Source: Deltaproteobacteria bacterium (lineage in GTDB: Bacteria; Desulfobacterota; Desulfobulbia; Desulfobulbales; UBA5123). From it: a stretch of 24,931 nt of DNA. Position numbers and translations under genes: made by a program. The stretch covers positions 1 to 24,931 of the forward strand of contig JAJYKH010000004.1 in assembly GCA_021788685.1 (NCBI GenBank). Direction: 5' to 3'. Shown piece by piece: positions 7,332 to 15,158 of this stretch (the stretch's first letter is position 1; each line of letters opens with the position of its first letter). A model generated the notes under the pieces. That model did no database searches. It was given only the letters and a program-made list of their open reading frames with translations, and was not told the origin of the DNA.

Positions 7332-8507
7332 ATGAGGATATTGCACAAAATCATCCTGCCATTATTCGTTGTCGTCTTTCTTTGTGCCACCATCTCTCTG
7401 ATCAGCCGCGAAGCCGCTGCCAAAAGCGGCACCAGAATTCTCTCCTCCAAGCATAAGTTTTCGGCCCATGTGCATCACCCCGGCGCAACCCGCAGAAGGG
7501 TAAAAAATAAAAAATCGGCCATCAAGCGGCATTTAGCCAGTCGCCGCCATTCAGCAATCAGCCGCCATTCGCTTGCTCGCCATACTTCGGCGGCTGTGGT
7601 GCCGGTCGCCGCGAGCGAGAGCCATCCGGCATCTGCCGCGGAAGAGGTGCTCACCGCCGGCAGGCTGCGGCCCCGCATCGGCGCCCGGGCGGCCATTATC
7701 CTTGACGCGGGCAGCGGCGATACCCTTTTTGCCTGCTCTCCCGATCTGCCAGGCCAACCCGCCAGCACCATCAAGATCATCACCGGGCTCATTGCCATCG
7801 ATTCCCTGAGTAAAGACGCGCAGGTCATCGTGAGCAGCCATGCGGCCGCCATGCCCCCTTCCAAGGTCTATCTCAAGGCCGGTCGTTCCTACCGGGCTGG
7901 CGACCTGATCAATTCGGTCCTTCTGGCCTCTGCCAACGATGCCGCTGTGGCACTCGGCGAAAAAATAGGCGGTTCCGAGTCGACCTTCGCCGCCTTGATG
8001 ACCGCCAAGGCCCGGCAGCTGGGGGCCACCAACACGGTGTGCATGACCGCGAACGGTCTCACCGCCCGGGGGCAGAGGACTACGCCCCGGGACCTGGCGG
8101 TGATGTTCAATCAGATCATGAAGAACCAGGAATTTGCCGAACGGATCAGGAGGGTGCAGGTGACGACCAGTTTTGGCGCGCTCCTGCGCAACCACAACCG
8201 GGCACTGTGGCAGGTGGCAGGCGCCGAGGGCGGGAAGACCGGGTACACCTGTGCCGCCGGCCAGACTTATGTCGGCAAGTTCCGACGGGGCGAGAGCGAG
8301 CTGCTCGTAGCGCTTATGGGCAGCCATACCATGTGGCAGGACGTCAACACCCTGGTCAAGTACGGCTTTGCAAGCGAGGCCAAATTGGCCGCCAATCGCA
8401 GCCGGAAGCACTTCGGGTCGGAAATCGTGCAGGTCAAGCAGCTCGGGAAGGAACGCCCCAATCCCCTGCTGGTGGTGCTGACCGACCGCAAAAAGGTTTC
8501 CCTGTAA
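7332..8507 (+). CDS. D-alanyl-D-alanine carboxypeptidase (peptidase S11, PBP5/6-like)
   Basis: This secreted serine peptidase trims the terminal D-Ala from peptidoglycan pentapeptides in the periplasm. The 391-residue protein begins with a signal peptide (basic MRILHK, a hydrophobic core to about residue 24, then REAAAKS). A strongly basic His/Arg/Lys-rich segment (about residues 38-92) follows. The S11 domain then shows Ser145-x-x-Lys148 (PASTIKI), Ser200-x-Asn202 (SANDAA) and Lys302-Thr-Gly (GGKTGYTC). ATG 7332 is preferred over GTG 7275 because the signal peptide begins there and GGAG (7326-7329) precedes it, though the spacing is short. The C-terminal PBP5-type beta domain and membrane anchor helix are short or absent. 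It is monocistronic from its apparent promoter. Confidence 0.9.
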   Translation: MRILHKIILPLFVVVFLCATISLISREAAAKSGTRILSSKHKFSAHVHHPGATRRRVKNKKSAIKRHLASRRHSAISRHSLARHTSAAVVPVAASESHPASAAEEVLTAGRLRPRIGARAAIILDAGSGDTLFACSPDLPGQPASTIKIITGLIAIDSLSKDAQVIVSSHAAAMPPSKVYLKAGRSYRAGDLINSVLLASANDAAVALGEKIGGSESTFAALMTAKARQLGATNTVCMTANGLTARGQRTTPRDLAVMFNQIMKNQEFAERIRRVQVTTSFGALLRNHNRALWQVAGAEGGKTGYTCAAGQTYVGKFRRGESELLVALMGSHTMWQDVNTLVKYGFASEAKLAANRSRKHFGSEIVQVKQLGKERPNPLLVVLTDRKKVSL

Positions 8508-8534
8508 GCCTCCGAGCCCCCTTTCCATTCGTCC

Positions 8535-8577
8535 CTCCCCGGTGCCGGCCAGGCCTTCACCTCGCCGCTCCGGGGAG
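8535..8577 (+). terminator. Hairpin downstream of the carboxypeptidase gene, possible terminator
   Basis: The arms CTCCCCGG (8535-8542) and CCGGGGAG (8570-8577) are perfect complements separated by 27 bases, 28 bases after the carboxypeptidase stop. No T-run follows, so an intrinsic terminator is not proven. It may instead be an mRNA 3'-end stabilising structure. Confidence 0.3.
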
Positions 8578-8679
8578 CTTCATTTCAGGGAACGATTCGA
8601 GCGGCTTGCCCAGGCAGGCTCCAGGCAACCCGATCTCCCGGTCAGCGCTTCCCTCCCTTTCCCTCTGTCGTTTCTTCCT

Positions 8680-9381
8680 ATGGACCTTTTCGACTGCGGC
8701 TCGAAAGAAGAGTGGCGCCGCCACATGGGCGGAGCCGGCATCACTCGTGAGGAAGGCAACAGGGCGGCTGAACAGCTGCGAAGGTTGCCGGCCTACCGTG
8801 AAGCCAAGGCCCTTTTTGCCGCGCCAGGGGCGGAGCTGCTGCAGATCCGCAGCAACGCCCTCGTGGACGGCAAGGAGCTGCTCATGCCCGGCCCGGGGCT
8901 GAAGGAAGGGTTTTTTCTTCTTCGCCCCTACACGGTTTCCTTTGAGGAGGTGGCCCATGCGGTCACCTACAAGGGCTTGGCGCGATTTGGGAAGAGGCTG
9001 GACCGCAGAGACATCCAGGGACTGGGGCTCGATCTCCTGCTCACGGGGGCGGTGGCGGTGGACGGCTGCGGGGGGAGGCTGGGCGATGGTCACGGCTTTT
9101 TCGATCTGGCTGCCGCCATCCTCCATGATTCCGGGGCGGTGCCTCTTGGGGGGCTCACCCTGGCGGTGGTGGCGGAGCGGCAGATCGTGGCCGGGGAGCT
9201 GCCGCATGAGATCTGGGACGTGCGGGTGGACGGGCTCGTCACCCCGGCGGGTGTGAAAGAGATCAACGATGGCCCCACTGCCCGGCCGACGGTGCGTTGG
9301 GAATCGGTTCCGTTCAAGAAAGTGCGGAAGATGACCCCTCTCTGGCAGCTTTACCAGGAGCTCCATCCGCTCCCAGAGTGA
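8680..9381 (+). CDS. 5-formyltetrahydrofolate cyclo-ligase family protein (MTHFSD-like)
   Basis: The family interconverts 5-formyl-THF and 5,10-methenyl-THF with ATP. This branch resembles the longer, divergent MTHFSD-like members whose activity is not well established. The 233-residue protein has a helical N-terminal part, then QIRSNALVDGKELLMPGPGL (near residue 65), DLLLTGAVAVDGCGGRLG and the Gly-rich substrate loop GDGHGFFD (residues 135-142). It ends with ELPHEIWDVRVDGLVTPAGV. ATG 8680 is chosen because family similarity begins there. An in-frame GTG at 8542 would add 46 Pro/Ser/Arg-rich residues and lies within a hairpin. No clear Shine-Dalgarno precedes 8680. It converges on the YkgJ-type gene. 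Family placement is fairly sure; the exact reaction is not. Confidence 0.72.
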   Translation: MDLFDCGSKEEWRRHMGGAGITREEGNRAAEQLRRLPAYREAKALFAAPGAELLQIRSNALVDGKELLMPGPGLKEGFFLLRPYTVSFEEVAHAVTYKGLARFGKRLDRRDIQGLGLDLLLTGAVAVDGCGGRLGDGHGFFDLAAAILHDSGAVPLGGLTLAVVAERQIVAGELPHEIWDVRVDGLVTPAGVKEINDGPTARPTVRWESVPFKKVRKMTPLWQLYQELHPLPE

Positions 9382-9384
9382 AGG

Positions 9385-9434
9385 CAGAATTCAGAAATAA
9401 GAGGAAATCCGTTGGCGTTTCCTTCTGGATTCTG
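9385..9434. terminator. Inverted repeat between convergent genes, probable bidirectional terminator
   Basis: The 63-base gap between two convergent genes holds CAGAATTCAGAA (9385-9396) and its near-complement TTCTGGATTCTG (9423-9434, 11 of 12 matching). An inner GGAAA/TTTCC pair (9403-9407 and 9418-9422) extends the stem past a small bulge. The position suggests a shared 3'-end hairpin. No long T-run is present on either strand. Confidence 0.45.
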
Positions 9435-9444
9435 TCCCTGCGTT

Positions 9445-10314
9445 TCACCCTTTATTTTGCTTGAAGACCGGCTCCAGGCCACAGGCCTCCGCATAGGAGG
9501 CGATCTCTTCCTTCAGATCCCGCACGTAAGGGCAATCCCAAACCGCCAGCAGCTTGCGCCGGGCGACATAAGCAGGAAGCCCAGCGCTGCTGTCCAGGCC
9601 GGGGGCGCGCTCGATGAGGTAGGGAAAGATCTGCGGCCGGCGGCAGACTTCGGGCCGCCCGGGGTAGATGCGGCACCGCCCCGTGCCGTCCTCCAGGTGG
9701 GGGCAGCTGCTGCCCCGGGGCAGGATCAGGCTCCAGCCGCTCTCCCAGCGATAGAGGCCGGGCCCTAGCTCGTAAAAGGGACGGTCCCCCAGGGTGAGCG
9801 GCGGCTCGGAGAGGGCGGTGCACTGCCGGCTTGCCGGCGAATCCGTGGCCGGCAGGGAAAAGAGGGACCGTTCCTGGGAGGAAAGGGGGATTTCGAAAAG
9901 CTCCTGGCTCATGGTGCGGTCCGGGCCGGTGCAGCAGAGGGTGCAGCTGCAAGGGCCGCAGAGAATGCTGTTGATCTCCTCCAGCTCCCGGGCGAGGATC
10001 TGCTGTCCTACCCAGGCTTCGGCGGCCTCGAAGGCCGGAAGCGGCTTGCCCTGCTCGTCATAAAGGGTGGCAGGGAGGGCGGAGGAATCGTTGAAATCGC
10101 TGGCCTCCAGAGTGGGCAAGTAGGGAGCGAGGAGGTCCGCCGGCCGGTGGTAGCTGCCGGACCCGGTATCGAGCGGGTCCGGCAGCTCTGCCAGCACCGC
10201 GGCCATGGTGGGAAAGGACCCGGTCAACCGAAGCAGCTGGGCGAGGCGCGCCAAGGGGAGGAGGGGCTGCTGCAGTTTCCGGCGGCCGGCGGCGAAAAGG
10301 TCCTGGTAACACAT
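9445..10314 (-). CDS. YkgJ-family cysteine-cluster (putative zinc/iron-chelating) protein
   Basis: Proteins of this family carry a Cys cluster thought to bind iron or zinc; no reaction is established. The 289-residue protein has a helical N-terminal half of unknown role. The cluster Cys119-x2-Cys122-x-Cys124-x2-Cys127-Cys128 follows (CGPCSCTLCCTG, antisense of 9931-9960). The C-terminal segment is CPHL, GRCRIYPGRPEVCRRP and FPYL, the usual second Cys-containing block. The cluster has one extra Cys compared with the canonical CxxCxxCC. The N-terminal extension makes it longer than the minimal family members. It is the only intact minus-strand gene in the window and converges on the cyclo-ligase-family gene. 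The TCAGC repeat lies just upstream of its start. Confidence 0.78.
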   Translation of the reverse strand: MCYQDLFAAGRRKLQQPLLPLARLAQLLRLTGSFPTMAAVLAELPDPLDTGSGSYHRPADLLAPYLPTLEASDFNDSSALPATLYDEQGKPLPAFEAAEAWVGQQILARELEEINSILCGPCSCTLCCTGPDRTMSQELFEIPLSSQERSLFSLPATDSPASRQCTALSEPPLTLGDRPFYELGPGLYRWESGWSLILPRGSSCPHLEDGTGRCRIYPGRPEVCRRPQIFPYLIERAPGLDSSAGLPAYVARRKLLAVWDCPYVRDLKEEIASYAEACGLEPVFKQNKG

Positions 10315-10325
10315 GAAGAAGCTCT

Positions 10326-10420
10326 CACATTCAGCGTTCAGCGATCAGCAAAGGAGCAGCGGGCGTGAGGGACACCCGATGGCTTGCAGCCTTTCGGCGT
10401 CGGCCTGACCGCTGGTTGAT
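10326..10420. repeat. TCAGC-rich imperfect inverted repeat, copy 2
   Basis: This second copy of the repeat seen at 1416-1526 shares TTCAGCGATCAGCA (10337-10350) and CTGACCGCTG (10405-10414) with it in the same order. It lies between the divergent YkgJ-type gene and tatC. Its right arm is more degenerate. A six-base stem GCCTCG/CGAGGC (10422-10443) follows. The rest of the gap up to the tatC promoter shows nothing recognisable. Confidence 0.5.
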
Positions 10421-10532
10421 GGCCTCGCCGAAATCTCCGAGGCGGGCGAAATGAGAAAACCATGAGACTCACCATGTGGATCGTCGGCGGAGCGGCTGTG
10501 CGAGACCGACGAAGCTGACAATGCTCTTCGGC

Positions 10533-10561
10533 TTGACCCGGTCGAGGTGAGCTATTATAAA
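10533..10561 (+). promoter_or_regulatory. Sigma-70-type promoter of tatC
   Basis: TTGACC (10533-10538) and TATAAA (10556-10561) are separated by the optimal 17 bases. Transcription would begin near 10568, about 45 bases before ATG 10613. This rules against the upstream in-frame GTG at 10547, which lies inside the promoter. Confidence 0.6.
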
Positions 10562-10612
10562 GGAAGCTGTTCCCTGGAAAAAGATCTTTCCCGTCCTCCC
10601 AAGGCGTTTGTT

Positions 10613-11376
10613 ATGGAAGAGCTCCAAAAATTGGCCCTCACCGAGCACCTGGCCGAGCTCCGCCGGTGCCTCATCGTTTCTCTGATCGCGGTGGCGGCCG
10701 GATTCGCCCTCTGCTACGCCTACATCGAGAAAATCGGCGCTTGGTTTTTCAAGCCGCTCTATGACGTGCTCCCCAAGGGATCGAGCCTGATCTTCACCTC
10801 CTACCAGGAGGCCTTTTTTTTTATCTGAAGCTCGCCCTGGTGGCCGGTGCCCTCCTCGCCAGCCCGGTCATCTTCTCCCAAATATGGCGCTTCGTGGCCC
10901 CCGGGCTCTATCGCCATGAGAAAAAGGTGATCCTGCCCTTCACCCTCCTGTCCGCCGTCTGCTTCCTGGCAGGCGCGGCCTTCGGCTACCTGGTCGTTTT
11001 CCCTCCCGCGTTCCGCTTCCTCATGGGCTTCACCACCGAGTACCTGAGCCCGCTCCCCACGGTGAATGAATATTTTTCCCTGAGCCTCCGGCTGCTCATC
11101 GCCTTCGGCGTCATCTTCGAGCTGCCGGTGTTCATGGTCCTGCTCGCCAAGATCGGGTTGGTCAACACCCGGTTCCTCACGAAGAACCGCCGCTACGCCA
11201 TCCTCCTCGCCTTCATCATCGCCGCCATCCTCACCCCCACCCCCGACGTGGTGAACCAGTTCCTCATGGCCGTGCCGCTGATGCTTCTTTATGAGATCAG
11301 CATCGTGGCGGTGTGGCTGCTGGGGCGAAAGAAACCCGCCCGCGAAGAGTCCTCGTCAGATAACAGGGATAAATAA
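10613..11376 (+). CDS. tatC: Twin-arginine translocase subunit TatC, frame broken at a T9 tract
   Basis: TatC is the membrane receptor of the twin-arginine export pathway for folded proteins. The N-terminal frame (from 10613) reads TEHLAELRRCLIVSL and SLIFTSYQEAFFF, then stops at TGA 10826. The next frame continues immediately with LKLALVAGALLASPVIFSQI, WRFVAPGLYRHEK, FELPVFMVLLAKIG and AAILTPTPD. Together they give about 254 residues and six membrane segments, the normal size. The break is at nine T (10814-10822). One extra T, or a -1 slip, restores the frame as EAFFFYLKL, which keeps the usual family spacing. No tatA/tatB is nearby. A sequencing error, a real mutation or slippage are all possible, so whether it is functional is undecided. 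Confidence 0.88.
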
Positions 11377-11518
11377 CTTCCTCCCGCCATCGGGTGTCGG
11401 CGGTTTGACTGGCTCGGCATCCGGGTGGCACTTTTTTCCCATCCCACCGATACCCCTCTTTTCCATACGATTCGTTAATTTCCTTGTAATTGCGTTGAAA
11501 CGCCTTGCCGGTTTGTCA

Positions 11519-11534
11519 TGGCACGGTGTTTGCT
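11519..11534 (+). promoter_or_regulatory. Sigma-54 (RpoN) -24/-12 promoter of the glycosylation operon
   Basis: TGGCAC (11519-11524), five bases, then TTGCT (11530-11534) is an exact match to the TGGCAC-N5-TTGCW consensus. The transcription start would fall near 11546, giving a leader of about 100 bases before the MerR-PseB gene. Sigma-54 needs an enhancer-binding activator. No such gene or clear enhancer is recognisable in the window. Confidence 0.8.
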
Positions 11535-11644
11535 CTGGATGAAGTGAAAGTTTTATTTAACTTTTCCGCCCGGGGTTTCGATAGGTGAGGGTAGGGAGTT
11601 GGAGCCAGGAAGTCTTCTTGAAAGCCAATAGAAGGACGACGAAG

Positions 11645-12895
11645 ATGCTGAGAATCAAACAAGTCAGCGAAGAATTGGGAGTCCCGGTTTCCACTATCCG
11701 CTTTTGGCAGAAGGAATTCGCCGAATTCGTCAGCCCGGGGCGCACCGATGGCGGGCAGCGCCGTTATTCCGAAAGCGACCTCGCGGCTTTCGCCCAGATT
11801 AAACAGCTGGTCTACGGGAAAAAATTGCCCATCGATACGGCTCGCCAAAGGTTAAAGCAAAAGGGATCCACGGGTATCGATTGGAGCCAGCAAGTCATCT
11901 TGATTACCGGTGGCACCGGCTCCTTCGGCAAACATTTCTGTCGTTACATGCTGGACCAGTATAGTCCCAAGGCAATCCGGGTTTACAGCCGCGACGAATT
12001 GAAACAGCACGAAATGCGAATGGAATTCCAAGATGATCAGCGGCTGCGTTTTCTCATTGGTGACGTGCGGGATGCCGACAGGCTGCGCCGGGCGATGGAG
12101 GGGGTGGACATGGTGGTCCACGCCGCGGCCCTCAAGCAGGTGCCCGCGTGCGAGTACAATCCCTTTGAAGCGGTCAAGACCAATATCCATGGCGCGCAGA
12201 ATGTGATCGACGCGGCAATTGACGGGGGTATCAAGAAAGTGATTGCCCTCTCCACCGACAAGGCGGTCAACCCGGTGAACCTGTACGGCGCCACCAAGCT
12301 TTGCTCGGACAAGCTGTTCACTCAGGGCAATGCCTATGCCGGCGGCAAGGGAACCCGCTTCGCCTGCGTCCGTTATGGCAACGTGATCGGCAGCCGTGGC
12401 AGCGTGATCCCTGTCTTCCTTAAACAGAAACCAACCGGCCGAATCACGATAACTGACCAGCGGATGACTCGTTTCTGGATCACCCTGGATCAGGCCGTTG
12501 AGTTGGTGCTCAAGGGGTTTCAGTATATGGAAGGCGGGGAGATCTTTATTCCCAGGATTCCCAGCATGCGAATCGTTGATCTGGCCGCGGCCATTGCGCC
12601 GGAATGCAAAATTGACCACATCGGCATCAGGGAGGGCGAGAAGCTGCATGAGTCCCTGACCGGAGAGGATGAAGGCCGCCACGCCTACAAGTATAAGGGC
12701 ATGTATGTCATCATGCCGAGCTATTCATGGTGGCAAAGGAAGAATTATGTAGGCGCTGAGAAAATGCCGGATGGATTTATCTATACCAGCGATAGCAATG
12801 AGGAATGGATGAGCGTGGAAGATCTGCGGCAGATTGTGTTCGGAAGCAAAGCGGCAGAAATCGCACCCGTTCGCAAGGTGGCCCGAGTCAGATAA
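11645..12895 (+). CDS. pseB: MerR-type HTH fused to PseB UDP-GlcNAc 4,6-dehydratase/5-epimerase
   Basis: PseB starts pseudaminic acid synthesis by converting UDP-GlcNAc to UDP-2-acetamido-2,6-dideoxy-L-arabino-hexos-4-ulose. The 416-residue protein has two parts. Residues 1 to about 75 form a MerR-type winged helix (LRIKQVSEELGVPVSTIRFW, then GGQRRYSESDLAAF). The rest is a full short-chain dehydrogenase: NAD loop GGTGSFG (89-95), SRDELKQHEM, AAALKQVPACEYNPFEA, Asp205-Lys206 (STDKA) and Tyr214-x3-Lys218 (YGATK), plus VRYGNVIGSRGSVIP. The Asp/Lys-to-Tyr spacing equals that of the known inverting dehydratase FlaA1. ATG 11645 follows GAAGGA. An in-frame GTG at 11585 adds residues outside the HTH fold. 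Ordinary PseB (about 330 residues) lacks the HTH. It is first in the operon after the sigma-54 promoter. Confidence 0.9.
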   Translation: MLRIKQVSEELGVPVSTIRFWQKEFAEFVSPGRTDGGQRRYSESDLAAFAQIKQLVYGKKLPIDTARQRLKQKGSTGIDWSQQVILITGGTGSFGKHFCRYMLDQYSPKAIRVYSRDELKQHEMRMEFQDDQRLRFLIGDVRDADRLRRAMEGVDMVVHAAALKQVPACEYNPFEAVKTNIHGAQNVIDAAIDGGIKKVIALSTDKAVNPVNLYGATKLCSDKLFTQGNAYAGGKGTRFACVRYGNVIGSRGSVIPVFLKQKPTGRITITDQRMTRFWITLDQAVELVLKGFQYMEGGEIFIPRIPSMRIVDLAAAIAPECKIDHIGIREGEKLHESLTGEDEGRHAYKYKGMYVIMPSYSWWQRKNYVGAEKMPDGFIYTSDSNEEWMSVEDLRQIVFGSKAAEIAPVRKVARVR

Positions 12896-12917
12896 ACTCT
12901 CCTCCAGAGGGGTTTCG

Positions 12918-14096
12918 GTGAACAAATTTCTGCCATACGGCCGCCATGTGATCGATGAGGATGACATCGCCTCAGTGGTCGAGGTGCTGCGTTCTGATTG
13001 GCTTACCACCGGGCCCAAGGTGGGCGAGCTCGAAAAAGCCGTGGCGAGTTATTGTGGTGCGCGTCACGGGGTAGCGGTTTCGAGCGGCACCGCCGCCTTG
13101 CATGCGGCCATGCATGCACTCGGCATCGGACCCGGGGATGAGGTGATCGTCCCCGCCATCACCTTTGTCGCCACCGCCAATTGCGTGGTCTACCAGGGCG
13201 GGACACCGGTCTTTGCGGATGTCGAGCCGGATACGCTGCTGATTGATCCTGCGGACGTGGAGCGCAAGATTACGGGGAAGACGAAGGCGATCATTGCCGT
13301 CGATTATGCCGGTCAGCCTTGCAATTACGATACCTTGCGCGAGATTGCCAACAAACATGGATTGAATTTGGTCGCCGATGCCTGCCATTCCCTCGGGGCT
13401 TCTTATAAACGAAGAAAAGTCGGGACGTTGGCGGACCTGACCGTGTTCAGCTTTCATCCGGTCAAGCACATCACCACTGGCGAAGGGGGGATGATCGTCA
13501 CCGATGGTGAAGAACTCGCCGCCAGGATGCGTCGGTTCCGCAATCACGGTATCGCCACCGATCATCGGCAGCGGGAGGCGCAGCGCACGTGGCGTTATGA
13601 AATGGTGGACCTTGGCTTTAACTATCGCATCAGCGATTTTCAATGCGCTTTGGGGATGAGCCAGTTACGAAAATTGGCGGGGTTCGTTGAGCGCCGTCAA
13701 GAGATTGCCTTCAGGTATAACCAGAAGCTTGCAAATCTTGATGAGGTTAAACGTTTATTGGTAAGCGAAAATGTCACGCACGCCTATCACCTTTATGTGG
13801 TGCGGCTGCGGAACAATCATATCCGTACTAGCATGTTTAAAGAATTGCGGGACAGGAATATTGGAGTAAATGTCCATTACGTGCCCGTCTATCTCCATCC
13901 TTTTTATCGGAATTGCTTTGGCACAGGGTCTGGCCAGTGTCAAGTAGCTGAGGAGCAGTATTCAAGAATCATCAGTCTCCCAATCTATCCTGCCCTCACC
14001 GACGAAGAGGTGGCAAGGGTGGTAGAGGAGCTCCGGTTATCTCTTACAAAGATTGGCGGAAGTGAAAATAACAACGAGGGAAAGTCATGGTCATAA
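12918..14096 (+). CDS. pseC: PseC-type UDP-4-keto-sugar aminotransferase
   Basis: PseC is a PLP enzyme (DegT/DnrJ/EryC1 fold) that aminates C4 of the PseB product with glutamate as donor. The 392-residue protein shows the Schiff-base Lys183 in FSFHPVKHITTGEGG, substrate and cofactor segments AVSSGTAALHAAMHALGIGP and VPAITFVATANC, and DACHSLGASY with the PLP-binding Asp. The C-terminal segment VNVHYVPVYLHPFYR is typical of sugar aminotransferases. GTG 12918 is preferred: GAGGGG lies about seven bases upstream and family similarity (NKFLPYGRHVIDEDD) starts there. The open frame reaches back into pseB. Its 3' end overlaps the next gene by ten bases. Confidence 0.92.
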   Translation: MNKFLPYGRHVIDEDDIASVVEVLRSDWLTTGPKVGELEKAVASYCGARHGVAVSSGTAALHAAMHALGIGPGDEVIVPAITFVATANCVVYQGGTPVFADVEPDTLLIDPADVERKITGKTKAIIAVDYAGQPCNYDTLREIANKHGLNLVADACHSLGASYKRRKVGTLADLTVFSFHPVKHITTGEGGMIVTDGEELAARMRRFRNHGIATDHRQREAQRTWRYEMVDLGFNYRISDFQCALGMSQLRKLAGFVERRQEIAFRYNQKLANLDEVKRLLVSENVTHAYHLYVVRLRNNHIRTSMFKELRDRNIGVNVHYVPVYLHPFYRNCFGTGSGQCQVAEEQYSRIISLPIYPALTDEEVARVVEELRLSLTKIGGSENNNEGKSWS

Positions 14097-15154
14097 TCGG
14101 TGGAAAAGAAATTTCGGCGGAAAAACCGTGCTTCATTACTTTTGAAGCCGGACCGACGCACAACAGTTTGACTTCCGCAAAGGAGTTGGCTCGACACGCG
14201 GCTGAAGCTGGAGCTGATGCGATCAAATTTCAGATTTTCGATCCGGACCGGCTGGTGGCGGACCGCAAACAGCTCTTCTCCTATGAAGTTCTGAAAGATC
14301 GAGAAACGGGGGCGGTCGAAACCGTAACCGAACCGCTTTACGACATTCTGGTCCGGCGCTGTCTGAGCCAGGGCGAATGGCGGGAATTGAAAGCCTTTTG
14401 CGACACTCTGGGGCTCTCGTTTTTTGCCACCATTGGCTTCGAGGAAGACATCGATCTTCTTGTGCAGCTTGGCTGTCCCTCAATCAAAATCGCCTCTGCC
14501 GATGTCGACCACACGCCCCTCATTCGGAAGGCGGCCCGGACCGGCATGTGCGTTCAACTTGATACGGGCAGTGCCACCATCGGTGAGGTCGAGAAGGCAG
14601 TCGACGTTATTCGCGCGGAAGGAAATGAGGACATTATCATCCATCACTGCCCCTCGGGCTATCCTGCCCATCTCGAAAGCATCAATCTGAAGGTGATTCC
14701 CACTCTGAAGAGGATGTTCTCCTATCCCATCGCCTTCTCGGACCATACCCCCGGATGGGACATGGACATAGCGGCCATTGCGCTGGGGGCCCAAATGGTG
14801 GAAAAAACCATAACCCTCGACCGGATGACCCGAAGCGTCGAGCATGTCATGTCATTGGAACCGCCGGATATGAGGAAATTTATCAGAGCGGTGCGATATC
14901 TAGAAAAAGCGATGGGGCAGCCGCGCCGGGTCCTTCATTCTGCGGAGCGTGAGAAGAGAAAGGCCATTCGGCGGAGCCTTTTCTTGCGAGGACCGGCGAG
15001 GAAGGGGCAGCGCCTCGGAGACGTGGACGTCGAATTCAGACGGCCCGGCTTCGGGATCCCCCCAAACCGATTCGAAGAGCTTCAGGATGCATGTGTAAAT
15101 AATGATCTCCCCGCCGGCCATATGCTGGCTCTTTCGGACCTGCACTGGAGCTGA
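14087..15154 (+). CDS. NeuB-family nonulosonic acid synthase-like protein, divergent
   Basis: NeuB/PseI/LegI enzymes condense phosphoenolpyruvate with a six-carbon amino sugar to make a nine-carbon acid. The 355-residue protein has the TIM-barrel (FITFEAGPTHNS, AIKFQIFDPDRL, KIASADVDHTPLI, HHCPSGYPAHL, FSDHTPGW) and a C-terminal SAF/antifreeze-like domain from about residue 285. It departs from active members at key points. The metal-binding His of EKHFTLD is Thr (EKTITLD), STGM is replaced by DTGS, and AEIGxNHNG by EAGPTHNS. A standard paralogue lies at 17522-18595. This may therefore be a second synthase with altered substrate or chemistry, or an accessory protein. GAGGG (14076-14080) precedes the ATG, which overlaps the pseC end. 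Confidence 0.82.
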   Translation: MVIIGGKEISAEKPCFITFEAGPTHNSLTSAKELARHAAEAGADAIKFQIFDPDRLVADRKQLFSYEVLKDRETGAVETVTEPLYDILVRRCLSQGEWRELKAFCDTLGLSFFATIGFEEDIDLLVQLGCPSIKIASADVDHTPLIRKAARTGMCVQLDTGSATIGEVEKAVDVIRAEGNEDIIIHHCPSGYPAHLESINLKVIPTLKRMFSYPIAFSDHTPGWDMDIAAIALGAQMVEKTITLDRMTRSVEHVMSLEPPDMRKFIRAVRYLEKAMGQPRRVLHSAEREKRKAIRRSLFLRGPARKGQRLGDVDVEFRRPGFGIPPNRFEELQDACVNNDLPAGHMLALSDLHWS

Positions 15155-15158
15155 CGAA

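Noticed and set aside
8542..8679. Upstream GTG start that would lengthen the cyclo-ligase-family protein by 46 residues
   Set aside because: The added segment is Pro/Ser/Arg-rich, unlike the family, and the GTG lies in a hairpin. ATG 8680 fits the conserved N-terminus.
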